Shown piece by piece: positions 12,349 to 20,109 of a stretch of 41,592 nucleotides of DNA. Origin of the DNA: a virus; the IMG/VR virus record IMGVR_UViG_3300021959_000106, positions 1 through 41,592 of that record; one strand, given 5' to 3'. Made by a program: the position numbers and the translations under genes. The notes below the pieces were generated by a model. It saw only the letters and a list, made by a program, of their open reading frames with translations. It had not been told where the DNA came from and made no database searches. Positions within the stretch are counted from its first letter, which is position 1, and every line of letters starts with the position of its first letter.

Positions 12349-13140
12349 ATGGCAAAAGCAGAAGTAGCAAAAAAGCAAAACACCGATGTGGTCGCATTTG
12401 ACTCATCAATACTTTTAGAAGACGCAGGAGCAGGGCTGGAAAACGTCACACGTGACGATATAATGATTCCACGCCTGAGTATTCTGCAAGCGTTAAGTCC
12501 ACAAGTTAACAAACGCGACGGAGCATACATCGAAGGCGCAGAGCAAGGCTCGATCTACGACAACGTTGCGCAAGCTGTGTACGACGGAGCAAAAGGTCTC
12601 ACAGTGATTCCGGTCCACTTCCGCAAAGCACATCTTGAGTGGAAAGCGGACAGAGGTGGATTTGTCGCGGATCATGGACCAGACAGTTCTTGTCTCACAA
12701 CACTGACCAGAGGTTCACGTGGGGAGTATTTAACTCCCGACGGAAACGAAGTTGTTCCCACCTCTGAGTTCATTGTGCTTGTGGTGAACGAGGATGGTTC
12801 TTACATTCCTGCTTCAATCAGCATGTCCAAGAGCCAAAGCAAAAAAGCTCGACAGTGGAACGCAATGATGCAACGTCTCACAATCAATGTGAACGGTCAA
12901 AGCATACCTGCCGCTTCATTTTGGACCGCGTACCAACTCACGACTGTGCCCGAGGAAAACGATCAGGGTTCATGGTTTGGTTGGTCCATTAAAATGTTGT
13001 ACGATGCACAAAGCGGTGGCATCATCGAGCAACTCCCAAATGGCAAAGATTTGTATCTTGCCGCAAGATCATTCCGACAATCCGCAACATCAGGCGAAGT
13101 CAAAGTAGCACAAGAAGTCGACGAAACCGACGTAATGTAA
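12349..13140 (+). CDS. Candidate single-stranded DNA-binding protein
   Basis: A 263-residue protein, mostly beta, with DDIMIPRLSILQALSPQVNK, GLTVIPVHFRKAHLEWK, SMSKSQSKKARQWN and a C-terminal acidic tail (VAQEVDETDVM). Conserved spacing of ILQALSPQ, VIP-(H/Y)-x-(R/K)-x-x-x-EW and KKARQWN is a pattern I recall from replication-module proteins often labelled SSB or gp2.5-like. The acidic tail is typical of phage and bacterial SSBs, which use it to contact partners. The gene is followed by a strong terminator and then the primase. The SSB call is an inference. Confidence 0.5.
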   Translation: MAKAEVAKKQNTDVVAFDSSILLEDAGAGLENVTRDDIMIPRLSILQALSPQVNKRDGAYIEGAEQGSIYDNVAQAVYDGAKGLTVIPVHFRKAHLEWKADRGGFVADHGPDSSCLTTLTRGSRGEYLTPDGNEVVPTSEFIVLVVNEDGSYIPASISMSKSQSKKARQWNAMMQRLTINVNGQSIPAASFWTAYQLTTVPEENDQGSWFGWSIKMLYDAQSGGIIEQLPNGKDLYLAARSFRQSATSGEVKVAQEVDETDVM

Positions 13141-13147
13141 AACTGAC

Positions 13148-13174
13148 GAGAGGGGCTGAGCCCCCTCTCTTTTT
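13148..13174 (+). terminator. Strong intrinsic terminator before the primase gene
   Basis: GAGAGGGG (13148-13155) and CCCCTCTC (13162-13169) form a perfect 8-bp stem with a 6-base loop followed by TTTTT. It lies between the SSB-like and primase genes, directly ahead of a CAGAAAGGA ribosome site. No promoter is evident between them, so it may lower rather than end downstream transcription. Confidence 0.85.
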
Positions 13175-13192
13175 CAGAAAGGAATGATCCTG

Positions 13193-14731
13193 ATGGAAGC
13201 ACCGTTAATTAAACGCTTCATGAAATTGTTTCGTGGCTACTCGCAAGCCCACGGGGAATACCGCGTTTCCAAGCGCGAAGCCGACGGCAAAATGTCGGGC
13301 AGAGCCGTAACCGTTTCCGAACCGGCAACTCTGCAACACTACGAATCTCATTTAAAAGGTGGCGAGTTCATACTCGGTGTGATCATGTTGCGTGATGATA
13401 ACTCGTGCAACTTTGGTGTGATCGACATCGATATCCGTGGCGAAGTTAAGCTGAACGAATCTTTGGAACAGTTGGAGAAAAAAATTAGAGACACCCCACT
13501 TGTGCTTTGTAGATCGAAGAGTGGTGGTGCACACTTGTACTTATTTTGTGAACCGGCTATTGCTGCAATCGACATGGTGGCCAAACTTAACGAGTTTGCC
13601 GCAACGTTGGGTTATGGTGGTGCGGAAATATTCCCCAAGCAAATCAGCCGAGCCAACGACCGAGACCGAGGCAACTGGATTAACTTGTGTTATTGGGATG
13701 GAGACAACACTGAGCGTTTCGCAATTCACAAAGGCAAAAAACTTTCATTGGAAAGTTTTGTAGAGTTTGCAGAAAAGAAAACAACCACATGGGAAAAGCT
13801 ACAAACGTTCGAACCAGACTTAACATCTCACTTCGACGATGGTCCGCCATGCCTTCAACATATCATGACGATGGGCTTCCCAGAAGGTGGTCGCAACATC
13901 TCGTTGTTTAACGTTGGGGTGTACTTCCGGAAAAAGAACCCTGACGACTGGCAAGAGGACTTGATGCGGTTTAATTATGAAAGCATGCCAGCACCCCTGC
14001 CATCTGGTGAGGTCAATGGGTTAATAAAATCCGTGAGCAAAAAAGATTACGCATACACCTGTAAGCAAGCACCAATCTGTAACTATTGTGAGAAGTCCAA
14101 GTGCATGAAGCGTGAGTTCGGGATTGGTGGTGTTGGTGGTGGGTTGGCGATTGAGATCGACGCAATCACAAAGTACGAAACCGAGAACCGCAGTTCTGTG
14201 CGCTGGTACTTAGAGATACAAGGCGAGCGCATCGAGGTCACAACCCAACAACTCCTCGACCAAAGCCAGTTGCAAAAAATATGCGTTGAGAAACTGAACA
14301 AGTGCCCAGCAAAAATGCCTGCACAACGTTGGGAGCAACGCATTAACGAATTGCTTAACACTGTTGAAGTCATACAAGACCCAGACGACGCATCGCCACA
14401 AGGTCAGTTTGAGAAAATGTTGGACTCGTTCTTAACTGGAAAAGTTCAAGCAAGACATCGCGACGAAATTATGAACGCCAAGCCATGGCATGACCCAGAC
14501 GAGGGCAAAGTCTACTTCCGCTCCGAGGACTTATTTATATATCTCGAAGGAAGACGTTTCAGATACCCCTCTCAGCATCAGGTGTGGAGTTGGTTGCGCT
14601 CATCTGGTGGAGACCGGAAGACTTTTCGAATTAAGTCCAAACCAGTTAAAGTATGGTCGGTTCCAGCACCAGAGTTCTACGACGACGAGGATGATTTAGA
14701 AATACCAACTGCCGTACAGGAGCAGTTCTGA
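13193..14731 (+). CDS. AEP-family DNA primase (TOTE-type primase domain)
   Basis: The 512-residue protein should make primers for the phage polymerase. An archaeo-eukaryotic primase core is visible: GVIDIDIR with catalytic D78 and D80, CRSKSGGAHLYLF at about 106-118 carrying the conserved Ser-x-His, and GAEIFPKQ at 143-150. Later come a PriCT-like LQHIMTMGFPEGGRNISLF and a cysteine cluster (CKQAPICNYCEKSKCMK) that may bind zinc. There is no helicase domain; separate helicases are encoded downstream. The start at 13193 is preferred to 13184 because the ribosome site needs about 9 bases of spacing. Confidence 0.78.
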   Translation: MEAPLIKRFMKLFRGYSQAHGEYRVSKREADGKMSGRAVTVSEPATLQHYESHLKGGEFILGVIMLRDDNSCNFGVIDIDIRGEVKLNESLEQLEKKIRDTPLVLCRSKSGGAHLYLFCEPAIAAIDMVAKLNEFAATLGYGGAEIFPKQISRANDRDRGNWINLCYWDGDNTERFAIHKGKKLSLESFVEFAEKKTTTWEKLQTFEPDLTSHFDDGPPCLQHIMTMGFPEGGRNISLFNVGVYFRKKNPDDWQEDLMRFNYESMPAPLPSGEVNGLIKSVSKKDYAYTCKQAPICNYCEKSKCMKREFGIGGVGGGLAIEIDAITKYETENRSSVRWYLEIQGERIEVTTQQLLDQSQLQKICVEKLNKCPAKMPAQRWEQRINELLNTVEVIQDPDDASPQGQFEKMLDSFLTGKVQARHRDEIMNAKPWHDPDEGKVYFRSEDLFIYLEGRRFRYPSQHQVWSWLRSSGGDRKTFRIKSKPVKVWSVPAPEFYDDEDDLEIPTAVQEQF

Positions 14732-14994
14732 TGATGGACCCAAGAGACCGATCCAAGATCGAAAAAATGATTTGGGAGATTAACACCATGAGAACTTACC
14801 ACGAACTATGGACTAGTTTATCACCAAGGCAAGTTTCCGAGATAGTCGGACACATGAAATCTGTCGCACAATATCTCGACGAAGATTTTGTAAAACTCTG
14901 GCCAATGGAAAAAGATGTTAAAGAGTCAATGATGAAGTTTCTTTCTTTCATGCGTTGGATTAAAAATAATTCTTATCACGCTGACAAAGAATGA
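14731..14994 (+). CDS. Small hypothetical protein between primase and helicase
   Basis: An 87-residue helical protein rich in Met and charged residues (IEKMIWEINTMRTYHELW, VGHMKSVAQYLDEDFVKLW, MMKFLSFMRWIKNN). The start overlaps the primase stop (TGATG) and its own stop overlaps the helicase start (ATGA), so all three are translationally linked. That suggests a replication accessory, for example a linker between the two enzymes. No known family was recognised. Confidence 0.65.
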   Translation: MMDPRDRSKIEKMIWEINTMRTYHELWTSLSPRQVSEIVGHMKSVAQYLDEDFVKLWPMEKDVKESMMKFLSFMRWIKNNSYHADKE

Positions 14995-16451
14995 GACACG
15001 TTCAAGTAATACTTGGTCCGCCAGGAACTGGCAAGACAACTACGCTCCTACGCATTGTTGAAGATGCATTAACACGTGGTGTTCCGCCAGAGCGCATTGC
15101 TTACTTGGCGTTCACCCGCAAAGCTGCATACGAGGCACAAGAGCGAGCAATGTTACAGTTCGGATTCGACGAGGCACGCTTCCCGTTTTTCAGAACGTTG
15201 CACTCGTTGGCATTCAGAGAGCTGGGGTTACAGCGCGACGAGGTCATGACTGATAACCATTACCGCAAACTTGGCAAAGCACTCGGGGTTGAGTTCAGAG
15301 GCATCTACGATGAAGACTTGGGGATTCACACTGGTGATGGGCTGGGAGATAAATGTTCACGCATCGAGAGTTTGGCGCGTGTTGGGTTACGTTCTGTTGA
15401 GGATCAATACCATATAACCTCTGTGAACGATTTAACACTTCATGCAGCTCGACAATACGACAGATCTTTGCGTGCATATAAAAAAGAGTTAGGTCTGTTC
15501 GATTTCACCGACATGCTCGAATCCTACAACACCGAACTCGACATCGACATTTGCATCATTGACGAAGCACAAGACCTGAGCTCACTACAATACAAAATGG
15601 CAATCAAAGCCGCATCCTGTGCCAAGGAAGTTTACATTGCCGGCGACGATGACCAAGCAATTTTTGGTTGGGCTGGTGCAGATGTTAACAAGTTTTTAAA
15701 TTTATCTGGAGACCGTAAGATACTCCCGCAAAGTTACCGCATCCCGCGTTCGGTTCACAAACTCGCACTCAACATTGTCAGTAGGATTAAAAATCGTTAT
15801 GTGAAACCATGGTCACCACGCACAGATGCTGGCTCAGTCGAGTACATCGCAGATGAGCAACAAATCGATTTCGCAAAAGATGGCACATGGCTTTGCATGA
15901 GCCGGAGCAAGTACCTACTGAATCGCTTCAGACTGTCTGCTCGACAGCAAGGCTACGCATATTTATACAACGGACAAAACTCTTTGGAGACTGAAGAGAC
16001 TCGCGCCATATTGAGTTGGGAACGGTTACGCAGTGGTGGAAAGATCACACTGTTCGAATATAAAAACATGATTCAGTTTCTGATTGAAAAACCGAGGCTG
16101 AAAAAACAAGACACATACGTTTTTAAAGATTTTGGTTTTCCGGATGCAGCTCGGGAGTTTGATTGGATGCGGATGTTGCGCGGGATTGCCCCAGACGAGC
16201 GTGAGTATCTACGGTCATGTTTACGCAATGGGGAGAAGTTTTTCGAGAAACCAAGGATCACAATATCCACCATTCATCAATCAAAAGGTGGCGAGGCAGA
16301 CAACGTTGCGTTAATCACCGACATGGGCAAGCTGAGTTGGGAGAACTCTCACAAGGATGAGGAGAACCGAGTTTGGTATGTGGCAGTGACCAGAACTCGT
16401 CAAAATCTGATGTTAATCAGACCAAGAGGTCTGAGGCACTATGAAATTTAA
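14991..16451 (+). CDS. UvrD/Rep-like superfamily 1 DNA helicase
   Basis: A 486-residue ATP-dependent 3'-5' type helicase by motif content. Walker A is GPPGTGKTTT (9-18); motif Ia region LAFTRKAAYEA; motif II IIDEAQD (189-195); motif III GDDDQAIFGWAGAD; motif IV QSYRIP; motif V TISTIHQSKGGEADNVAL; motif VI VWYVAVTRTRQNL. It is shorter than UvrD (about 720) because domains 1B and 2B are reduced, as in many phage versions. It probably unwinds DNA at the phage fork or in recombination. The ATG overlaps the preceding stop. Confidence 0.92.
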   Translation: MRHVQVILGPPGTGKTTTLLRIVEDALTRGVPPERIAYLAFTRKAAYEAQERAMLQFGFDEARFPFFRTLHSLAFRELGLQRDEVMTDNHYRKLGKALGVEFRGIYDEDLGIHTGDGLGDKCSRIESLARVGLRSVEDQYHITSVNDLTLHAARQYDRSLRAYKKELGLFDFTDMLESYNTELDIDICIIDEAQDLSSLQYKMAIKAASCAKEVYIAGDDDQAIFGWAGADVNKFLNLSGDRKILPQSYRIPRSVHKLALNIVSRIKNRYVKPWSPRTDAGSVEYIADEQQIDFAKDGTWLCMSRSKYLLNRFRLSARQQGYAYLYNGQNSLETEETRAILSWERLRSGGKITLFEYKNMIQFLIEKPRLKKQDTYVFKDFGFPDAAREFDWMRMLRGIAPDEREYLRSCLRNGEKFFEKPRITISTIHQSKGGEADNVALITDMGKLSWENSHKDEENRVWYVAVTRTRQNLMLIRPRGLRHYEI

Positions 16452-16496
16452 TGATAACTCTTTGTTTTTAAATGAAAATAAAATTGATTAAAATTG

Positions 16497-16525
16497 TTTT
16501 CTTTTTGACAGAATTAAGAGATAAT
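16497..16525 (+). promoter_or_regulatory. Rightward promoter after the helicase gene
   Basis: TTTTCT (16497-16502), 17 bases, GATAAT (16520-16525). A TTGACA also lies inside the spacer, but it has no -10 box at proper distance. The leader holds a hairpin and the TGAGAAAGGAA block (16556-16566) before the ATG at 16573. Confidence 0.55.
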
Positions 16526-16545
16526 TATTAAACTGACAGAATTAA
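16506..16545. repeat. 12-bp direct repeat TGACAGAATTAA flanking the -10 box
   Basis: The 12-mer TGACAGAATTAA occurs exactly at 16506-16517 and 16534-16545, 28 bases apart start to start. One copy lies in the promoter spacer, the other just after the presumed start and within the leader hairpin. Two same-oriented copies about 2.7 helical turns apart around a promoter look like an operator pair. Confidence 0.5.
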
Positions 16546-16556
16546 CTGTCTTTTTT
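16535..16556 (+). terminator. Leader hairpin with U-tract (attenuator-like)
   Basis: GACAG and CTGTC form a 5-bp stem with a 6-base A/T loop, followed by TTTTTT and then the ribosome-binding block of the next gene. The stem is short, so termination would be partial. The position between promoter and gene matches the leader hairpins at 10944 and 24686. Confidence 0.45.
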
Positions 16557-16572
16557 GAGAAAGGAACTTAAC

Positions 16573-16935
16573 ATGCGTAAAGCAGCCGAGATTTATTTAG
16601 AAGCGCACAATGCAGGAATCATCGCCGGACAACGTCATACGCCACAACCGATGATTGTGACTTGGACCGACAGCAACAACCAACCACAGCGTGAAGTTGT
16701 TAGTGATGGGTTGTGTGGATTTGCTTGGATTAAAATCCACCCAGCACGCGGTAAGTTTGTGAAGTTTCTGAAAGACAACAACATTGGGCGCAAGTCTCAG
16801 TTTGAGACTGGGTACACAATTTGGGTTAATGAATTTAATCAAAGCCATGAACGCAAACGCGCCTACGCACAAGCATTCTCCGAGGTGCTCAGAAAGAACA
16901 ACATTGACGCTTACCCACAGTCAAGATTAGACTAA
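16573..16935 (+). CDS. Conserved hypothetical phage protein, 120 residues
   Basis: A soluble alpha/beta protein with AAEIYLEAHNAGIIAGQ, a strand TPQPMIVTWTD, a conserved-looking GLCGFAWIKIHPARGKFVKFLK and a C-terminal SHERKRAYAQAFSEVL...SRLD. The CGFAW-x-I-x-PA and AYA-AFxxVL-SRLD pieces recur in small proteins of replication modules that I recognise only by pattern. It starts after AAAGGAAC. Function unknown. Confidence 0.68.
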   Translation: MRKAAEIYLEAHNAGIIAGQRHTPQPMIVTWTDSNNQPQREVVSDGLCGFAWIKIHPARGKFVKFLKDNNIGRKSQFETGYTIWVNEFNQSHERKRAYAQAFSEVLRKNNIDAYPQSRLD

Positions 16936-16936
16936 C

Positions 16937-17410
16937 ATGAGCGCAAAACAAAACTGCCAGAAGCTAGCTGACTCCATGCAAATAAGCGTGGAGCAGTTGC
17001 CTCGTGGCTACGTACACATCAGTGCTGATCTTAAAGTTTTCAAAAAGAAATACAAAAGAGATTGGCACGAGTTTCACAAAACAGGCAATATCCAATTTAG
17101 TTGGGAATCAGCTCATGAGGAATTGCTCGACATTAAACAAAGACTGAAAGGTAAAACTATGGAAGTCGTAGAAGTTAAAGTTAAACAAGTCAAAAGCGGA
17201 AGCACACGTGGACGCAAATCTGGTTACGCAGGGAAAAACCTCGTAGCCAAAACTCAAGACAACAATCGTCGCAAAGACACGCACGGTTACACATCTTTGC
17301 AAATAATTATCGACAACTCCCCAATCAGCTACGAGATGTTTGTCTCGAAAGGTGGAAGGTTGCAAGACTTGGCTTGGGATATTAAAAAAGGGAATGTCGA
17401 GGTTAATTGA
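16937..17410 (+). CDS. Hypothetical basic protein, 157 residues
   Basis: The N-terminal third is mixed (QISVEQLPRGYVHISADLKV). A lysine/serine-rich middle follows (VKQVKSGSTRGRKSGYAGKN), and the C-terminus has strands (SLQIIIDNSPISYEMFVSKG). The basic middle could bind nucleic acid. Its stop overlaps the start of the FAD-protein gene (TGATG). No family recognised. Confidence 0.6.
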   Translation: MSAKQNCQKLADSMQISVEQLPRGYVHISADLKVFKKKYKRDWHEFHKTGNIQFSWESAHEELLDIKQRLKGKTMEVVEVKVKQVKSGSTRGRKSGYAGKNLVAKTQDNNRRKDTHGYTSLQIIIDNSPISYEMFVSKGGRLQDLAWDIKKGNVEVN

Positions 17411-18348
17411 TGTTTATTTATGGAGCAGGATTGGCAGGTCTGTTGGCGGCACACGCTTTGCGTAGGTTTGATCCTACCATTTGTGAGTCGCAAGGTTCTC
17501 TGCCAAACAACCATGGAGCTCTGTTGCGGTTCCGAACTGACAAAGTCGGCACAGCCTGTAACATACCGTTCAGGAAAGTTCGCGTTCACAAAGCAATCAA
17601 GTACGATGGCAAACTCGTGACAACGCCGAATCTTTTCTTGAGCAATTTGTATTCACAAAAAGTCACAGGTGCGATACTGAGCCGTTCGATCAGCAATTTG
17701 GATCCGGTTGACCGTTACATTGCTCCTTGGGAACTCATAAGCGCAATGTCTAAAAACTGCAACATATTGTACAATGATCCAATGACGATGCAGTCGATAG
17801 AGGATGCAAAAAAGTACAACACCCCAATCATCTCCACAATACCGATGCCGATACTGATGAAGATTGTTGGTTGGCCAGATGTGCCAGAGTTCCCTAAGCA
17901 AAAAATCTACACACAGACTGCACGCATTATAGACATGGAGTGCGCGGTTCACCAAACCGTTTACTACCCTGACCCAATCACAGATCACTACCGAGTTTCA
18001 GTCGTGGGTGATACGGTGATATCTGAATTCATCCGCAAGCCTAACATGAACGCTGGACAGCACACAATGATCACGCTGATGGATGATTTCGGTATAAAGC
18101 CAACCAAGCTCGTCGATATAAAAGAATCTTCTCAGGAGTTCGGGAAGATCCGACCAATCGACGAACGGTTACGCAAGCAGTTTATTTTTGAAATGACCAC
18201 CAAACACAACATTTACTCCGTTGGGCGGTTTGCCACTTGGCGACAGCTGTTAATGGATGATGTTGTTGAGGATTTAAAAATCATAGACGAGTTCGTCTCG
18301 AAAGAATCTGACTATTCACGTTGGATGCATTCTCAGAAAGGAAAATAA
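17410..18348 (+). CDS. FAD-dependent oxidoreductase-like protein
   Basis: The 312-residue protein starts with a dinucleotide-binding fold, MFIYGAGLAGLLAAH, with the GxGxxG motif at residues 5-10. Near the end it has the C-terminal FAD-contact pattern IYSVGRFATWRQLLMDDVVED. The overall shape resembles UDP-galactopyranose mutase or protoporphyrinogen oxidase-type flavoproteins, but the substrate is unknown. It lies 1 base before thyX, and ThyX itself needs reduced FAD, so a link to thymidylate synthesis or redox supply is possible. I prefer the ATG at 17410 (TGATG overlap). Confidence 0.7.
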   Translation: MFIYGAGLAGLLAAHALRRFDPTICESQGSLPNNHGALLRFRTDKVGTACNIPFRKVRVHKAIKYDGKLVTTPNLFLSNLYSQKVTGAILSRSISNLDPVDRYIAPWELISAMSKNCNILYNDPMTMQSIEDAKKYNTPIISTIPMPILMKIVGWPDVPEFPKQKIYTQTARIIDMECAVHQTVYYPDPITDHYRVSVVGDTVISEFIRKPNMNAGQHTMITLMDDFGIKPTKLVDIKESSQEFGKIRPIDERLRKQFIFEMTTKHNIYSVGRFATWRQLLMDDVVEDLKIIDEFVSKESDYSRWMHSQKGK

Positions 18349-18349
18349 A

Positions 18350-18994
18350 ATGAAGGTTGAGTTGATAAGTTACACCGATGATGCAGTTAATCTGTTGTTG
18401 TTCACCAAGAACACTCGCTTAATGAACGACGACGATGCGTACAAGAAAATTTCCAATTGGACTGAAGAACAGAAACAAGAGGAGTTGGATTATATGCTTA
18501 AAACAATCCGCTCCTCTTGGGAGTTCATTGATTACACTTTTAATGTGAGAGATGTGACCCGAGGATTCACCCACCAGTTCGTTCGCACCAGACAAGGCTC
18601 GTACGCACAGCAGTCTCAGCGCACAGTTGATATGACTGGTTTCAGTTATTACACTCCGCCACGCATCGAGGAAAACGAAGATGCAAAAACGTATTACGAC
18701 GAGTGTATGAAAACAATCAACATCTACTACCAAAAACTACGCAAGATAGTTCCGGCTGAGGATGCTCGCGGTGTATTACCGACAAACATTCATACAAACA
18801 TCGTTGCAAAATTCAATCTGCGCACACTGAGTGAAATGGCCAAGTCTCGGCTCTCACCACGTGCGCAAGGCGAGTACCAAGAAGTGTTCAAGCTGATGGT
18901 TGGGGAAGTTGTTAAAGTCCACCCATGGGCTGAACCGTTTTTGACACCCACTGAGTGGGCTGCACCATCCATGTACAAAGCACTTAACCCATAG
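18350..18994 (+). CDS. thyX: Flavin-dependent thymidylate synthase ThyX
   Basis: A 214-residue ThyX that would turn dUMP into dTMP using methylene-tetrahydrofolate, FAD and NADPH. The hallmark motif is RTRQGSYAQQSQR (residues 79-91), preceded by RGFTHQF. The usual motif is RHRxxSxNxxSxR, so here Thr replaces the first His and Ala the Asn while both Arg pairs and serines remain. A C-terminal NLRTLSEMAKSRLSPRAQGEYQEVF segment matches the substrate-binding helix (LRxxxxxxxxRxxxxAQxE). The start follows AGAAAGGAAAATAAA. Phages often carry thyX to feed DNA synthesis. Confidence 0.9.
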   Translation: MKVELISYTDDAVNLLLFTKNTRLMNDDDAYKKISNWTEEQKQEELDYMLKTIRSSWEFIDYTFNVRDVTRGFTHQFVRTRQGSYAQQSQRTVDMTGFSYYTPPRIEENEDAKTYYDECMKTINIYYQKLRKIVPAEDARGVLPTNIHTNIVAKFNLRTLSEMAKSRLSPRAQGEYQEVFKLMVGEVVKVHPWAEPFLTPTEWAAPSMYKALNP

Positions 18995-19002
18995 GAGGAT
19001 TT

Positions 19003-19194
19003 ATGAAAAAGTTGTTAGCTATTGCTGTTCTGTATTGTTCGGTTGCGATCCCTGCCATGTCCGCCACGCTGTTGCGGTGCGAGGGAGTTTCCACTGCGCA
19101 AGGGTTCAAATATGTAGGAACGTACTGCATGGATTATGATTGCAAATATGTTCAGAGGTATGTTTTTAATTCTTGGTGTCCATACAGCATTTAA
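19003..19194 (+). CDS. Small secreted cysteine-containing protein
   Basis: This 63-residue protein has a classic signal peptide (MKKLLAIAVLYCSVAIPAMSA), with likely cleavage after AMSA. The mature part is about 42 residues with cysteines in RCEG, TYCMDYDC and NSWCPYSI, probably forming two disulfides in the periplasm. It starts after AGGAGG. It sits between thyX and a small HTH gene rather than in the lysis cassette, so it may act on the host envelope early. Function unknown. Confidence 0.65.
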   Translation: MKKLLAIAVLYCSVAIPAMSATLLRCEGVSTAQGFKYVGTYCMDYDCKYVQRYVFNSWCPYSI

Positions 19195-19201
19195 GGAGAA
19201 A

Positions 19202-19396
19202 ATGATGTCCAAATACAAAAGTTTCAAATATGATCAGGCTTGTGTTGATAAGGTCCACGCTCTCCGTAAACAGGGCAAAACCTACCTACAAATAGCCGAG
19301 GAGATGGGCTGGCAGGGCAAAAAGACAGTCCAGTACCTGCTGAGTAAACGCAAGAAAACTGGGCTCCTGAGAAGGGTTTTCAGGCTTTTCTTTTGA
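19202..19396 (+). CDS. Small helix-turn-helix protein
   Basis: The 64-residue basic product (ATG at 19202 or, with better spacing to AAGGAG, 19205) has an HTH-like core: DKVHALRKQGKTYLQIAEEM then GWQGKKTVQYLLSKRK. A turn GKTYLQIAEEMG and recognition helix KTVQYLL fit a compact DNA-binding fold such as homeodomain-like or resolvase-type HTHs. The last codons overlap an intrinsic terminator. It could regulate the phage promoters; the target is unknown. Confidence 0.62.
   Translation: MMSKYKSFKYDQACVDKVHALRKQGKTYLQIAEEMGWQGKKTVQYLLSKRKKTGLLRRVFRLFF
19366..19394 (+). terminator. Terminator overlapping the HTH gene's 3' end
   Basis: CCTGAGAA and TTTTCAGG form an 8-bp stem (one G-T pair) with a 3-base loop, followed by CTTTTCTTTT and the TGA stop. 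The U-tract includes TTTTCT, which also serves as -35 box of the next promoter. Confidence 0.72.
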
Positions 19397-19414
19397 TCAA
19401 TTACAGAGTATAAT
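19386..19414 (+). promoter_or_regulatory. Promoter fused to the terminator U-tract
   Basis: TTTTCT (19386-19391), 17 bases, TATAAT (19409-19414), then TGAGAAAGGAA at 19427-19437 and the ATG at 19442. The predicted start is only about 20 bases from the gene, so the leader is very short. The same terminator/promoter overlap occurs on the minus strand at 9704-9754. Confidence 0.6.
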
Positions 19415-19441
19415 AATGGTTCTTACTGAGAAAGGAAAAAT

Positions 19442-19600
19442 ATGGAAAAATTCATAGTGTTTTTCACTAATGAGCTCGGGTTCAAATATCCGATACGTTG
19501 TGATGATTCTGCTTCGGTTTTGAAAGAAATTGAAAAGCTGTTAAAGGATCATGAATCTGGTGAGACGCCATTAAACAATATTGACATTGAAATTTTCTGA
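19442..19600 (+). CDS. Small acidic protein, 52 residues
   Basis: A 52-codon frame (MEKFIVFFTNELGFKYPIRC ... NNIDIEIF) behind a promoter and a good ribosome site. The strand-helix-strand layout (FIVFFTNE, ASVLKEIEKLLKDHE, NIDIEIF) predicts a small folded alpha/beta protein. Its stop codon TGA is part of the TGAGAAAGGAA block of the next gene. Not recognised as any family. Confidence 0.6.
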   Translation: MEKFIVFFTNELGFKYPIRCDDSASVLKEIEKLLKDHESGETPLNNIDIEIF

Positions 19601-19614
19601 GAAAGGAACAAAAG

Positions 19615-20109
19615 ATGAACATATTTTATCTACACCATTACGCGCCTCTTGCAGCAATAGCACACTGTGACAAGCATTGTGTTAAGATGATTCTCGAGAC
19701 CGCGCAGTTGCTCAGCACCGCACACCGAGAGTTGGACGGCGACACCAACGCAGACGCGCTCGGTATGTACAAGTCCACTCACAAGAATCACCCGTCAGCA
19801 GTTTGGGTACGTTCTTCAATCAAACATTACCGTTGGGCTTATGAGCTTTTTGCATCGCTCTGCAAAGAGTACACTCACCGTTACGGCAAAGTCCACAAGA
19901 CCGAGCAAAAGCTGTTACAAGCTCTTAAAGAGTTACCCAAAAACATTCCGGACGTTGCTTGGACTCAACCACCACAGTGTATGCCGGATCAATACAAACA
20001 ACACCCCAACCGCGCAGTGCAAGCGTACCGCGATTACATTGTAGGTGAAAAAATTTCTTTTGCAACAAAGTACACAAACAGAGAGGCTCCATCGTGGATA
20101 AGCGCGTAA
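19615..20109 (+). CDS. Conserved phage protein with HCDKHCVKMILE motif
   Basis: A 164-residue protein beginning MNIFYLHHYAPLAAIAHCDK, then HCVKMILETAQLLSTAHREL, MYKSTHKNHPSAVWVR, CKEYTHRYGKVHKTE and MPDQYK. The dense His/Cys/Asp pattern (HCDKH, KNHPSAVW, YTHRYGKVHKTE) is a widespread phage family that I recognise by pattern; some databases link it to pyrimidine-dimer glycosylase, which I cannot confirm. The leader TGAGAAAGGAACAAAAGATG is identical to that at 24706. Function open; conserved His/Asp suggest an enzyme. Confidence 0.68.
   Translation: MNIFYLHHYAPLAAIAHCDKHCVKMILETAQLLSTAHRELDGDTNADALGMYKSTHKNHPSAVWVRSSIKHYRWAYELFASLCKEYTHRYGKVHKTEQKLLQALKELPKNIPDVAWTQPPQCMPDQYKQHPNRAVQAYRDYIVGEKISFATKYTNREAPSWISA

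Noticed and set aside
16505-16510. TTGACA as a consensus -35 box
   Set aside because: The hexamer is present but its best -10 partner would be only 9 bases away; TTTTCT with 17-base spacing fits the other promoters better.
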